Translations under genes and position numbers: made by a program
Shown here: one piece after another, positions 37,031 to 46,507 of the stretch
How positions within the stretch are numbered: position 1 is the first letter of the stretch
How the letters are laid out: each line of letters begins with the position of its first letter
DNA from: Melioribacteraceae bacterium 4301-Me
Lineage (GTDB): Bacteria; Bacteroidota; Ignavibacteria; Ignavibacteriales; Melioribacteraceae
Direction of reading: 5' to 3'
DNA length: 64,000 nucleotides
NCBI GenBank assembly: GCA_041538185.1
Contig: JBGORM010000001.1
Coordinates: forward strand, 1-64,000
The notes under the pieces: generated by a model
Seen by the model: the letters and a program-made list of their open reading frames with translations, nothing else
What the model was told of the DNA's origin: nothing
Databases searched by the model: none

Positions 37031-37483
37031 TTAATTTTTATTGAACTTAAGTTTTAAATACTCGCCAATTAACAAAGCAGTTGGATAAGTAACTTCCTCT
37101 TCAGTCTTCGCATGAAGTTTAAGTTTCTCAGCAAACTTAACATATTCAAGTTTATTTTCTTCTTTTGCTACATTTAAAAGATTATCGAGTGCCGAGACAA
37201 TAGCCTTATGCTCTTCCAACATTTTGGGAAGCTCAGATTTAAGTTTGTCGGTCATTTTTATTACATCTCTCATCTCCTCAGTTATTTTACCCTCAATTAG
37301 TTGAGGTAAAATACCTAAGGGTGGGATAGCAAATTCTTCTTCCGCTACAAAATGTGGATGAAGAGTTTGTGCAACAAGCTTTGCCGCTTCAGCAATTTTG
37401 CCGCCAATTTTTGTAGCAGCAGCAAGCTGATTATGAAGTTCTTCGTGCTCAAGTTTTAATGATACTGGAATTTTGATATTCAT
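37031..37483 (-). CDS. hemerythrin-domain protein
   Basis: The 150-residue four-helix protein has the hemerythrin His/Glu ligand pattern: LEHEELHNQL, LHPHFVAEEEFAIPPL, LEEHKAIVSAL and LHAKTEEEVTYPTALL. The di-iron site binds O2 or NO. In this operon (cupin, hemerythrin, DUF6448, qNor, cupin) NO binding or sensing is likely. GAGGAGAAAAAA gives a strong ribosome binding site. Confidence 0.88.
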   Translation of the reverse strand: MNIKIPVSLKLEHEELHNQLAAATKIGGKIAEAAKLVAQTLHPHFVAEEEFAIPPLGILPQLIEGKITEEMRDVIKMTDKLKSELPKMLEEHKAIVSALDNLLNVAKEENKLEYVKFAEKLKLHAKTEEEVTYPTALLIGEYLKLKFNKN

Positions 37484-37512
37484 TTTTTTCTCCTCTGTTA
37501 AATTCTTAAGTG

Positions 37513-37893
37513 TTATTTGGGTTGAATTATTGTTAATAAAAATATTGAGTCTTCTATTGCTTTAGCATCGTGAGGAATTGTTTTCTCTAAAACTACTAAC
37601 TCATTAGCTTTAATTTTAGCAGATTCTTCATTGGCTAAAAAATTAATTTTGCCTGATAAAACAAGTAATGTTATTGGTCCTTCAACCTTATGCTCTAATA
37701 AGGAGGCCCCTTTTCGAATTGCTATTAAAACCACACGTAAGTTTGAATTTTTCTGCAAAGTAACAGCGTTACGATCCCCTTTAATCCAGGAAAGTTCTTT
37801 CTTTAATTTTTTTATCTCCTTTTCTAAAGATATACTTAACAGAGGTGCTTTAAGGACCCTGTTTTTCAAACTTTCTCTTTGTGCTTTACTCAT
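37513..37893 (-). CDS. cupin-like protein with helical N-terminus
   Basis: The 126-residue protein has an N-terminal charged helix (about 1-40) and a C-terminal cupin barrel (VEGPITLLVLSGKINFLANEE, KANELVVLEKTIPHDAKAIED). Metal ligands are partly lost, with one His in EHKVEGP and one in PHD. It is the first gene of the NO-reductase operon, directly after the Fnr-type promoter. Possibly a small-molecule sensor; not proven. Confidence 0.75.
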   Translation of the reverse strand: MSKAQRESLKNRVLKAPLLSISLEKEIKKLKKELSWIKGDRNAVTLQKNSNLRVVLIAIRKGASLLEHKVEGPITLLVLSGKINFLANEESAKIKANELVVLEKTIPHDAKAIEDSIFLLTIIQPK

Positions 37894-37930
37894 CTTAAGC
37901 TAGCTCCTTTAATCTTTATTAGATTCATTA

Positions 37931-37974
37931 CTAACATAAGATTTTAGTGCGTTGGAATCCTTGACTTAAGTCAG
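37931..37974 (-). promoter_or_regulatory. Fnr/Nnr-type box and -7 element of the NO-reductase operon
   Basis: TTGACTTAAGTCAG (37961-37974) contains the perfect palindrome TGACTTAAGTCA. On the minus strand TATGTTAG (37931-37938) matches TAnnTTTG at all but one base. Centre-to-centre distance is 33 bp, which would place the palindrome near -41.5. The identical box, with the same spacing, precedes the operon starting at 61879. The box lies 68 bp before the first start codon. Confidence 0.7.
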
Positions 37975-38023
37975 AATAGTGTAAATTCAATAAAATCATA
38001 ACAATTTTGTTTTTAATAAACGA

Positions 38024-38428
38024 TTACTTTCCAAAAATCTCTTTTTTATCCAACGGTTTTAATTCTGGTTTATCAATATTCTTAAACTTATTTTTTTGCT
38101 TATCATTTAAGCTTTCTCCAATTTCATCAATCAAATCCTCTATTTGCGAAGCGCGTTTGTCGTGTCCTCTTTTTACACTTATTTTTTCGAAGAAACCAGG
38201 TTCATCATCATTTTTAACTCGCTCTTTAATTTCAGCAATTATTTTCTTGTCTTCTTCTATAATTGTTTTTATTTGTCCAATCTTCGGAACGATTGTTTTA
38301 ATTTGTTCAGCGCTAAGCTCTAAATAATCTTTTACTTTTTCTGTATCGAGCAATGAAATATTGTTTTGTGAATAAGTTAAGTTTGCAAGTATCATTACAA
38401 GTATGAAAACAATTGTTTTAGTTCTCAT
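38024..38428 (-). CDS. Spy/CpxP-like periplasmic protein (putative)
   Basis: The 134-residue protein has a signal peptide (about 1-20, ending LTYSQ) and a charged helical body with YLELSAEQIKTIVPKI and SLNDKQKNKFKNI. Those two L-S/N-xxQ segments resemble the LTxxQ repeats of Spy/CpxP chaperones, but similarity is weak. Its start overlaps the upstream membrane gene by 11 nt, so the two are co-translated. Role unknown. Confidence 0.55.
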   Translation of the reverse strand: MRTKTIVFILVMILANLTYSQNNISLLDTEKVKDYLELSAEQIKTIVPKIGQIKTIIEEDKKIIAEIKERVKNDDEPGFFEKISVKRGHDKRASQIEDLIDEIGESLNDKQKNKFKNIDKPELKPLDKKEIFGK

Positions 38429-38849
38429 TTGGATAACCCTTATTTATTTGTTCTTCATTATTTTTATTATGGGCTTTCGATTGATTTAATTTCCAAACTA
38501 AGATAAAAATTACAAGCCATACTACAACACGAACAATCATCGCTTGCACACTATGTATTGCAACTGCATTACTCAAAAAGTATAGTGCAATTACAATTAC
38601 TAAAACTGCTGAGTGCATAATTAAAACTGTTATGATTGAAACAACAGCTTTCGTATGATTAAGCCAAATTGCAACACCAACAAACAGTCCCACAACTCCC
38701 AGAATCACATTATAAACCAACAATGGTTTAAACACTTTGTAATCCTGGACAGTAATACCGAGTAGAACTTTTGAACCTTCTGCTATTGTTAACAAACTAA
38801 AAATGGTTGTAACAAGAACAGCGGCTATCCTCCTTAAATTTATTTTCAT
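38418..38849 (-). CDS. four-helix membrane protein of unknown function
   Basis: The 143-residue protein has four hydrophobic segments (about 5-27, 45-65, 70-93 and 100-122) and a hydrophilic Asn/Lys-rich tail. I do not recognise a family. It overlaps the Spy-like gene by 11 nt and follows the DUF3943 gene by 32 nt, so the three may be one operon. Confidence 0.6.
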   Translation of the reverse strand: MKINLRRIAAVLVTTIFSLLTIAEGSKVLLGITVQDYKVFKPLLVYNVILGVVGLFVGVAIWLNHTKAVVSIITVLIMHSAVLVIVIALYFLSNAVAIHSVQAMIVRVVVWLVIFILVWKLNQSKAHNKNNEEQINKGYPNEN

Positions 38850-38881
38850 ACTATTTCCTTATTATTTGTATTTATTTTGTC

Positions 38882-40288
38882 TTAAATATTGTATTTAATA
38901 TATACTCTTAATGCCGAGTTAGCATCTGTTGTATTAGGGAAATACTTATAATCACCAAAACGCTCATACAATAAGTAGTCTAGATCAAACGATATTTGAC
39001 CATATAAATTACAACTTAGACCAAAATTGAATAGTCCGACAAACTCCTCACTATCCGCACCGCTTAAAGTATGAATCCAATATCTTTTATAGTTTGTGTA
39101 AATTTCTCCAATATCTTTGAATTTTAATGTAAGCCCGATTTTGCCGCTTGCACCCGGACCAATATTATAATCTTTCCCATATTTACTTGCGTATTGAGAA
39201 TTAGTTCCGCCCATAAGTATTGCTGATATACCAAAATAATTTTGCATTGAAACTAATGGGCTGAAATCTACTCTATTGATTATTTGCCCAGTTATGCTTG
39301 TAGCAGAAAGTTTATAAACGGTATTAATATGAATATCAACCTCTTTGTAAATCCCAATAATATTTTTTGAACTTTCGAGTAACTTTAATTTATTATCCCA
39401 AAGGACACCACTTGCAAAAATTCCAACAATATTATCGCCTTCTGTTATATTGACTTCTGTATGCAAAGAAAAATAATCGAATGGTTTTTGATGTACTGAA
39501 ACCGAAAATTCATCCCCATAATTTAAGTCGGCTCTAACTGCGAGATAAGATTTACTATCATTAAACTTACTTCCGAAAAAAACATTATGAACTCCGCTTG
39601 AAACAACGACATTAAATTTATTTTTTTTCTTTGACAGACCAGATTTCCACATATCACCTCTAATAAAGCGGTTAAGTCCCTGCATCGGATCAATAAGTGC
39701 TGAAGTAAATTCACGCAGAAACCTCTCAAACCCTTCCGTGCTTTCATCAATAATTAAATTAGAAACTCGGAAAGAAATTTCACCAAAAATTATTCCTGTA
39801 ACTGGTGTGTTGACTATGTCATTATAAGATGGCCGTTCATTCTCAAAAAAATACTCCCATGTTAAGCTTCCAAAGAAAGCGTATGGAACCGATTCCCAGA
39901 ATGTTAAGCCATTTGATCTGGCTAAATTATAGTAATTTGCTCCGTGATATGGATGCCAGAATTGATTTATTAAATAACCATCAGCGTCCCATTCAAATCC
40001 ATACTTAAAATTATTTTTTATTGTTTCCCAGCTTATGTTAGACCAGTTTTCACCACTTAAATATCTGTGGTAACCCCATACGGCAAAATTTAATCCGACT
40101 ACTTCTATTGTTGGAATCCAGTAGTTTTTTTCAACTTCAGAATTGGATGTGAATGTTGAGTCGTAATTATTTAATGATCGTTCGTTTGATAGACCGGAAG
40201 GAAGAAAATTCTTATCATTAGGTTGTGCAAATAAGTTTAAGCCAACTAGAGTCAACGTAAAAAATATTTTGTATAAGCCATTGTTCAT
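38882..40288 (-). CDS. DUF3943 family outer-membrane-type protein
   Basis: The 468-residue protein has a signal peptide (about 1-21). The DUF3943 hallmark lies around 60-190: NQFWHPYHGANYYNLARSNG and the following GSLTWEYFFENERPSYNDI stretch. The C-terminal half is beta-rich with alternating aromatic residues, as in outer-membrane barrels. Function unknown. Confidence 0.82.
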   Translation of the reverse strand: MNNGLYKIFFTLTLVGLNLFAQPNDKNFLPSGLSNERSLNNYDSTFTSNSEVEKNYWIPTIEVVGLNFAVWGYHRYLSGENWSNISWETIKNNFKYGFEWDADGYLINQFWHPYHGANYYNLARSNGLTFWESVPYAFFGSLTWEYFFENERPSYNDIVNTPVTGIIFGEISFRVSNLIIDESTEGFERFLREFTSALIDPMQGLNRFIRGDMWKSGLSKKKNKFNVVVSSGVHNVFFGSKFNDSKSYLAVRADLNYGDEFSVSVHQKPFDYFSLHTEVNITEGDNIVGIFASGVLWDNKLKLLESSKNIIGIYKEVDIHINTVYKLSATSITGQIINRVDFSPLVSMQNYFGISAILMGGTNSQYASKYGKDYNIGPGASGKIGLTLKFKDIGEIYTNYKRYWIHTLSGADSEEFVGLFNFGLSCNLYGQISFDLDYLLYERFGDYKYFPNTTDANSALRVYIKYNI

Positions 40289-40328
40289 TCTTTTATTAAA
40301 TTTTCATTTCTTCTATACTTATTAAAGC

Positions 40329-40353
40329 AGCCGGCTGCACTATGCAACCGGCT
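40329..40353 (-). terminator. hairpin terminator after the outer-membrane protein gene
   Basis: On the minus strand AGCCGG-T-TGCA / TGCA-G-CCGGCT with loop TAG makes an 11-bp stem. The single non-Watson-Crick position is a G-U pair only on the minus strand (C/A on plus), so it is built for minus-strand RNA. The T tract that follows is short. Confidence 0.7.
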
Positions 40354-40378
40354 TGTGCCAAAAGAGTATTTTAGCCAA

Positions 40379-40921
40379 TTAAAAATAGAATCTTGCTGTT
40401 AATTCCGTTTTCGTATTCATTAATACATCGGTCTCCTCTTTTGGTATATCTCTTGAAAGTTGGAAATCCAAACCAAGATTTTGTTTGATACCTACACTAA
40501 ACTTTTCGAACAAGAAATAATCTGCGCCAAATATCAATCCAATCTTCAAGCTATTTTTTGGATCTGGTTCAACGACATAGTATCCGGCATCTTGATTGAT
40601 GCCATACATTGCCTGCAAACCAAGATATGGAGAAACTTTATCTATATTAAAATGATATGACCCGGCTAAACCAAATCTTAAGTTGTAGCCATCTACTTTT
40701 GTTTCACCGACTGGTGCATCTTCACCTAAAAATTTAAGATCTGCTCCAATGATAAAATCCATTGAAAAATTATCTGAAGTATAATATTTGAACATCAAAT
40801 TTGGTGAAGAAGAGATATTATCTAAACCAACGCCAAATTTTCCTGCTCTGCTCGATTGAGCGAAAATACTTGTGCCTGCAAGTAACAGCACAACTGCCAC
40901 GATCAATGATTTTACTTTCAT
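40379..40921 (-). CDS. outer-membrane beta-barrel protein
   Basis: About 180 residues: signal peptide (about 1-22, MKVKSLIVAVVLLLAGTSIFAQ split here as MKVKSLIVAV and VLLLAGTSIFAQ), then a small OmpA/OmpW-like barrel with strands such as GKFGVGLDN, YSFNIDK-type turns and a terminal LTARFYF ending in Phe. I chose ATG 40921 because AGGAG lies 7 nt before it. The upstream extension to 41014 lacks a start signal and would bury the signal peptide. Confidence 0.8.
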   Translation of the reverse strand: MKVKSLIVAVVLLLAGTSIFAQSSRAGKFGVGLDNISSSPNLMFKYYTSDNFSMDFIIGADLKFLGEDAPVGETKVDGYNLRFGLAGSYHFNIDKVSPYLGLQAMYGINQDAGYYVVEPDPKNSLKIGLIFGADYFLFEKFSVGIKQNLGLDFQLSRDIPKEETDVLMNTKTELTARFYF

Positions 40922-41021
40922 TGTTGTACTCCTTGTATTTATTTTGTTTTTGTTTATTGAAAGTTCAGACTGCCATTTAAAAGGCAATCCGATTTTTTTA
41001 AAAACTTTTTTCATTAATAAA

Positions 41022-42152
41022 CTATTCTACTTTTTTACTAAATCTGTTTGCACTTAACACTAAAATTGAAACTCCCATTCCAAAAAGAATTAATGTTTCT
41101 AACCAAAGGGATGAAAAGCCAATTCCTTTTAATACTACTCCACGTATAATGGTAATGAAATATCTCAGTGGTATTGCATATGTGATGTATTGAAAAAACT
41201 TTGGCATATTTTCAATCGGGAATGCGAAACCGGACAGATATATCATTGGCATCATCAATGCAAAAACGGAAGCCATCATCGCTTGCTGTTGTGTTTTGGA
41301 AACTGTTGAAATGAACAATCCGATTCCAAGATTTGATAAGATGAATAGAAATGCGGCAAAAAGCAGATACAGAACATTTCCTCTAACTGCAATTCCAAAC
41401 CACTGTGTCATTATTATCATAACAATTATTAGAATGACAAATCCAATAATTGTAAATGGGATTAACTTGCCGAGTAATAGTTGATATTTTTTAATAGGAG
41501 TTACAATTAATTGCTCCATCGTTCCAATTTCCCGTTCTCTAACAATTGCCATTGACATCAATGATATTGTGGAAATCATTAATACCAATCCTAATATTCC
41601 CGGTACCATAAAAACTCTGGATTTCATTTCCGGATTGTACCATACTCTTACTTCCGGAGTAAGAGAACCACTCAATGATATTTTCATCCCTAATTTGTCT
41701 CTGGTATCAGTAATCAAATTTTGCGAAAACCTTGTTGAAACTCCCTGAATATAACCAAGCGCCATAGAAGCTTTGCTTGCATCCGATCCTTCAAATAAAG
41801 TTTGCAGAGGGGTTGTTTCACGTCGCCTAATTTTTTTCTCAAAATCTTTGGGTATTACAATAGCAACGAGTGTTTTGCCATCTTCAAGTAAATTGGTTAT
41901 TTCATTGTAGTCTTTTGCATAATAATCAATTTGGAAATATCCCGTCTCAACAAGTCTTTCAATAAAATTGCGACTGGTTTCAGTTTTGTCTTGGTCATAA
42001 ATAGTTGTGTGAACAATATCAACATCCATATTTGCGGCATATCCAAGAAATATTAATTGAAGTATTGGCGCCATAAAAATTATTACAAGCATTTTTTTAT
42101 CTCTTTTCACTTGTAATAGTTCTTTGATTATAAAATGATAAATCGTTTTCAT
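41022..42152 (-). CDS. ABC-2 type transporter permease
   Basis: The roughly 376-residue permease of the YhhJ/YbhR type has an N-terminal helix (DKKMLVIIFMAPILQLIFLGYA), a periplasmic domain, and five C-terminal helices including VREREIGTMEQLIVTPIKKYQLLLGK. ATG 42152 follows AGGAAA by about 8 nt and abuts the upstream permease stop. With its paralogue, two ATPases, an HlyD adaptor and TolC it forms a tripartite efflux system. Confidence 0.9.
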   Translation of the reverse strand: MKTIYHFIIKELLQVKRDKKMLVIIFMAPILQLIFLGYAANMDVDIVHTTIYDQDKTETSRNFIERLVETGYFQIDYYAKDYNEITNLLEDGKTLVAIVIPKDFEKKIRRRETTPLQTLFEGSDASKASMALGYIQGVSTRFSQNLITDTRDKLGMKISLSGSLTPEVRVWYNPEMKSRVFMVPGILGLVLMISTISLMSMAIVREREIGTMEQLIVTPIKKYQLLLGKLIPFTIIGFVILIIVMIIMTQWFGIAVRGNVLYLLFAAFLFILSNLGIGLFISTVSKTQQQAMMASVFALMMPMIYLSGFAFPIENMPKFFQYITYAIPLRYFITIIRGVVLKGIGFSSLWLETLILFGMGVSILVLSANRFSKKVE

Positions 42153-42153
42153 A

Positions 42154-43287
42154 TTACTGTTTTCCTCTTGATCTTTTATCAACAATTACTGCAAGTGTTA
42201 AAAAGATAGTCCCGAATATTCCTAGATAAATTAGTTGATCCCAGAAAGCTGATATTCCCGCCCCTCGCAATAGAATTGCTCTTAGAATTACCACATAAAA
42301 CTTAGCGGGCGTAACATTTGTTAATACTTGAATTGCCACCGGCATTGTTTCTATTGGGAATATAAATCCTGAAAGAATAAATGAAGGAAGAAGCGATGTA
42401 ACATTTGCAGCTTGAAAAGCTACTTGTTGAGAATCTGCAACAGTTGATATAAAAATTCCTAATCCTAATGCAGCGAATAAAAATGTTAGTGTTCCAAGCA
42501 GCAGCAAAAAAATGCTCCCCTTAATAACAATTCCAAATAGTATGTAACCTGCTGCAAGCGCAATTACAGCATTTATTAAAGAAATAAAAATGTATGGAAT
42601 TGTTTTGCCGAGTATAAATTCAAAAGAAGAGAGTGGTGATACATTTATTTGCTCAATTGTGCCTCTTTCTTTTTCCCGAACGATAGATAGCGAAATAGAG
42701 ATTACAGCGGTAACAATTAAAATCATTCCCATTAAACCGGGTATAAGAAATTTGGTTGATTCCAATTCCGGGTTAAACCAAAAGCGCGGCTGTAAATCAA
42801 TAGGGACATATAAATTTTTACCGGTAACTGCCAAATATTCTTTTGTAAGTTTAATCGAATAACTATAAGTAGCGGCATTCACATAATTTTGAATTGCATT
42901 TGCAGTTGTACCATCAACACCATCAATAAGATATTGAACCTTCACTTCTTGTTTTGATAATAATCTTCTTGATAAGTCATTTGGAAAGACAACAACTGCC
43001 TGTACAATTTTTTCATCCAATAGTTTTTTAATTTCACTATCGTCGTGGACATAAGTAACAAGATCAAAATATTCTGAGCTAATCAATCCATTTATATATT
43101 CTCTTGTGTAATCAGATCTATCCTGGTCATATACAGCAATTTTAATGTGTTTTACATCAAAGTTGATTGCATAACCAAAGATTATCAGTAGCACGATAGG
43201 GAAGAAGAAGATGATAAACAACATTCTTGTATCTCTTCTTAACTGCTTTATTTCTTTTTTTGCAATTGCAAATATTCTGTTTAGCAT
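42154..43287 (-). CDS. ABC-2 type transporter permease (paralogue)
   Basis: The roughly 377-residue paralogue of the next gene has the same topology, LLIIFGYAINFDVKHIKIAVYDQD near the start and VREKERGTIEQINVSPLSSFEFILGK as its cytoplasmic motif. I chose ATG 43287 over TTG 43308, which would overlap the ATPase gene. Two permeases and two ATPases resemble the YbhFSR/YhiI-RbbA-YhhJ exporters of Gram-negatives. Confidence 0.9.
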   Translation of the reverse strand: MLNRIFAIAKKEIKQLRRDTRMLFIIFFFPIVLLIIFGYAINFDVKHIKIAVYDQDRSDYTREYINGLISSEYFDLVTYVHDDSEIKKLLDEKIVQAVVVFPNDLSRRLLSKQEVKVQYLIDGVDGTTANAIQNYVNAATYSYSIKLTKEYLAVTGKNLYVPIDLQPRFWFNPELESTKFLIPGLMGMILIVTAVISISLSIVREKERGTIEQINVSPLSSFEFILGKTIPYIFISLINAVIALAAGYILFGIVIKGSIFLLLLGTLTFLFAALGLGIFISTVADSQQVAFQAANVTSLLPSFILSGFIFPIETMPVAIQVLTNVTPAKFYVVILRAILLRGAGISAFWDQLIYLGIFGTIFLTLAVIVDKRSRGKQ

Positions 43288-43288
43288 T

Positions 43289-44218
43289 TTATTTGTTATC
43301 CTTTTCAATTAGATGAATGAATACATCCTCGAGCGTTGGGATAATTTTATCAACACGCTTTACAGCGATACCATTCTGCTCCTGCAGCAAATGAATAATA
43401 TTTTTTTCTGTTATTGTATTATCATTCAATATTATGTGGATGTAATTACCAAAGATGGATGTTTCTCCAACCCATTTTTCTTTTCCCAAAATTTCAAGAC
43501 TATCCACAGTTCTATCTGTTTCGATTTCCAGAATTGGATTTTTGATGTAATTTGTTTTTAATTCTTTTGCACTTCCCTGAGCAATTAATTTTCCGGCATT
43601 GATAAGAATAATATCATTGCAAAATTCTGCTTCATCCAGATAGTGAGTTGTTACCAAAACCGTTGTGCCGGCGGCGGATAGATCATTTATCAAATCCCAG
43701 AAATTTCTTCTCGAAATCGGATCAACACCACTTGTTGGTTCATCAAGAAAAACTATTTTGGGCTCGTGAATTACAGCTGTACCGAGTGCTAATCTTTGTT
43801 TTATTCCACCGGGTAATGAAGAGGTAAGCGCATTTTCCATATTCTCCAGATTGGCAACTTTTAAGACCCATTTTTTTCTTTCTTCATATTTCTTACCATC
43901 CAATCCATACACACCGGCATAAAATCGTATATTCTCTACAACCGTTAAGTCATTATAAAGTGAAAACTTTTGTGACATATATCCAATATTTCTTTTCACC
44001 ATTTCCGCCTCTTTCATTATGCTGTAACCGCCAACCAAAGCATCGCCCGAAGTTGGCTCTAAAACTCCAATCAGCATTCTTATTGTTGTAGATTTTCCAG
44101 CACCATTGGCTCCAAGAAAACCAAATATCTCACCTTGCTTTACTGTAAAGTTGACATTGTCAACTGCTGTGAAGCTGCCAAACTTTTTTGTTAAGTTCTT
44201 TACTTCTATCGCATTCAT
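43289..44218 (-). CDS. ABC transporter ATP-binding protein
   Basis: The 309-residue ATPase has Walker A GANGAGKST, signature LPGGIKQRLALG (a Pro in place of Ser in LSGG), Walker B IVFLDEPTSGVDP and H-loop THYLDEAEFCN. Its ATG overlaps the TolC stop codon by 1 nt (TGATG). It energises the adjacent permeases. Confidence 0.92.
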   Translation of the reverse strand: MNAIEVKNLTKKFGSFTAVDNVNFTVKQGEIFGFLGANGAGKSTTIRMLIGVLEPTSGDALVGGYSIMKEAEMVKRNIGYMSQKFSLYNDLTVVENIRFYAGVYGLDGKKYEERKKWVLKVANLENMENALTSSLPGGIKQRLALGTAVIHEPKIVFLDEPTSGVDPISRRNFWDLINDLSAAGTTVLVTTHYLDEAEFCNDIILINAGKLIAQGSAKELKTNYIKNPILEIETDRTVDSLEILGKEKWVGETSIFGNYIHIILNDNTITEKNIIHLLQEQNGIAVKRVDKIIPTLEDVFIHLIEKDNK

Positions 44219-45531
44219 CAGTAAATCCTTCTGCCTAATGATTTTTCTAATCTTACTTTTGCTATTTGATAGTCAACTTCGGCGATTTTAAGATTTGTTT
44301 CGGCTTGCAGCTTCAAAGTTTCAGCATCAATTAAATCCGTACTTGAAGCAAGCTGCAGATTATACTTTTCTGCGGTTACACGATAATTTTCCGATGCTTG
44401 CTCTAAAGCGATTTTGTTTACTTTAACTTTTTCTTCGGTCTTTAATAAGTTTAGAAAATTGGAGTAAACTTCCATCTGAATATTTTCTTTAAGCTGTTCA
44501 TAATTTGTTTCAAGTTGAATTTTAGTCTGTTCAGCTTGTGAAACTTGAGATGATGTTAAACCCCAATTCCACACGTCCCAGCTTAGTGTAACTCCAACAT
44601 CCCAGTTATAGTTGAACTCATCTTTTGCCGGTTGAAATCTTGGATTGGGATTACTGTAATAATAATTGCCTGTTAAATAAATTGAAGGAAACCAATTCGA
44701 TTTTGCGGCGCTAATACCTTCTTTACTGCTTTCAACACGATAGGCTAATGATTTTAATTCTTGTCTATTATTTATCGCTTCGTTTATGATTTCGGATAAA
44801 TCATAATTTACAAGACTCATAGATTTTTCGGTTGCTGCAACTTTTGTTTGAGTATTTAGATCAATTCCCAGTGCTTTATTAAAAGCTATCCTTGCAATCT
44901 TTAAATTATTTTCTGCTTCAATCAACATTAGTTGTGTATTAGAATATTGCACTTCCAGTTTTAATAAGTCATTGTTTGATACCAATCCTTGTTCATAAAA
45001 ATTACGGGTATCTCTTAAATGGTTTTCAATTTGCTGAAGAGTTTGTGCAATTACGTCTCTTACTTCTTCTGCTTTGAAATAATTCCAGTATGCATTGTAA
45101 ATATTAAATGCAACTTCGTTTTGTTCTTTGGAATAATCACTTTCAGATGCCTGTAGATTGTATTTAGCTGCACTTCTTGATGAAAGCAGCTTAAAGCCGG
45201 TGAAAAGTGGTTGCGTAAACCCAAGCTTAAAAGTGTAGTTGTTATAAAGTGGTTCAGAAACTCTAATAGCATTGGGAAAAAACGGTGAGGTAAATTCAAA
45301 AGCCGGAATGTTATCGCTCAATCTTGTGTAATTCCCAAACAACTTAAACTGCGGTAAGAATTGGCTGTTTATTTCAGAAAGTTTTGCATCAGAATAATTG
45401 ATTTTTGATTGTGAAATCTTCAGATCTTTACTGTTTTGTAAACCTATTTCCAGACTTTCTTTTAAAGTCAATATTCTTTCTTGGGCGAATAAAGAAGTTG
45501 CAAAAAGAATTAACATTAATATTTTTTTCAT
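44218..45531 (-). CDS. TolC family outer-membrane efflux protein
   Basis: The roughly 437-residue protein has a signal peptide (MKKILMLILFATSLFAQ) and two TolC repeats of long coiled-coil helices. Its hallmark segments are LTLKESLEIGLQNS, NYTFKLGFTQPLFTGFK and ASSTDLIDAETLKLQAETNL. I chose ATG 45531, with AAGGAA upstream, so that the protein begins with its signal peptide. Confidence 0.9.
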   Translation of the reverse strand: MKKILMLILFATSLFAQERILTLKESLEIGLQNSKDLKISQSKINYSDAKLSEINSQFLPQFKLFGNYTRLSDNIPAFEFTSPFFPNAIRVSEPLYNNYTFKLGFTQPLFTGFKLLSSRSAAKYNLQASESDYSKEQNEVAFNIYNAYWNYFKAEEVRDVIAQTLQQIENHLRDTRNFYEQGLVSNNDLLKLEVQYSNTQLMLIEAENNLKIARIAFNKALGIDLNTQTKVAATEKSMSLVNYDLSEIINEAINNRQELKSLAYRVESSKEGISAAKSNWFPSIYLTGNYYYSNPNPRFQPAKDEFNYNWDVGVTLSWDVWNWGLTSSQVSQAEQTKIQLETNYEQLKENIQMEVYSNFLNLLKTEEKVKVNKIALEQASENYRVTAEKYNLQLASSTDLIDAETLKLQAETNLKIAEVDYQIAKVRLEKSLGRRIY

Positions 45532-45559
45532 TTCTATTTCCTTTGATATTTTCAAAAAC

Positions 45560-46489
45560 TTATGATACTTCAACACCTTGTGGCTTACTCATAAAATGAA
45601 TGAATACATTCTCAAGTGATGGTGTTATTAATCTTTTATCAATTTCTGTTATGTTATTCTTATCAAATAAATTTTTGATTACTACATAATCTTTCTCAAA
45701 ATCATAAACTGCAACATTTAGTCTATCGCCATACATTTGAACTTCATATTCTGTCGAAGACTTTAAGAGATTGTATGCTTCTCTTATCGGGTTGCAAACA
45801 AATTCAATTACCTGCATATGCATTGAATCTTTTACATTCTTTGGTGTATCGCAGCTGATAATTTTACCTTTGTCCATCAATGCAACACGGTTACATCTTT
45901 CTGCTTCATCGAGATATGGAGTCGTCATAAAAATTGTAATTCCATCTTTAAGCAGATTTGATAAGATTTTCCAAAAGTCTCTTCTCGAAACCGGATCAAC
46001 ACCGGTTGTCGGTTCATCAAGGAAAATTATTTTTGGTTTATGAATTAATGTGCAAGCGAGTGCAAGCTTTTGTTTCATTCCACCTGAAAGTTTGTCTGCA
46101 AGGCGATCTCTGAATGGAGTTAATCTTGTAAATTCAAGCAACTCATTGCGTCTTTCTTTATAATTTTTAACTCCGTGTATGTCGGCAAAAAATTCAATGT
46201 TCTCATCAATTGAAAGGTCACCATAAAGAGAAAACCGCTGCGACAAATATCCAATCTCATCCTTGGTTAGATTTTTCTGTGTCAGCAAATCATAACCTAA
46301 AACCTCAGCGTTACCCCCATCCGGATTCAACAAACCAACCAGCATTCTCATTGTAGTTGTTTTACCAGCGCCGTCTGGTCCAACCAACCCAAACATTTCG
46401 CCGCGATTAACCTCGTAGGTAACTCCATCAACCGCTATAATCGAACCGTAGCTTTTTCTTAATTCTTTTATTTTAATAATGGCTTCCAT
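45560..46489 (-). CDS. ABC transporter ATP-binding protein
   Basis: The 309-residue ATPase has Walker A GPDGAGKTT, signature LSGGMKQKLALAC, Walker B IIFLDEPTTGVDP and H-loop TPYLDEAERCN (Pro where His is usual, TTPYLDEAE). The H-loop replacement of the catalytic His is odd for an active ATPase and is shared with RbbA/YbhF-type half sites. It may be the degenerate partner of the second ATPase. Confidence 0.9.
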   Translation of the reverse strand: MEAIIKIKELRKSYGSIIAVDGVTYEVNRGEMFGLVGPDGAGKTTTMRMLVGLLNPDGGNAEVLGYDLLTQKNLTKDEIGYLSQRFSLYGDLSIDENIEFFADIHGVKNYKERRNELLEFTRLTPFRDRLADKLSGGMKQKLALACTLIHKPKIIFLDEPTTGVDPVSRRDFWKILSNLLKDGITIFMTTPYLDEAERCNRVALMDKGKIISCDTPKNVKDSMHMQVIEFVCNPIREAYNLLKSSTEYEVQMYGDRLNVAVYDFEKDYVVIKNLFDKNNITEIDKRLITPSLENVFIHFMSKPQGVEVS

Positions 46490-46507
46490 TTCTATCTCTT
46501 ATTCAGT

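Noticed and set aside
40922..41014. N-terminal extension of the outer-membrane protein
   Set aside because: It would place the clear signal peptide in mid-protein; AGGAG supports the ATG at 40921.
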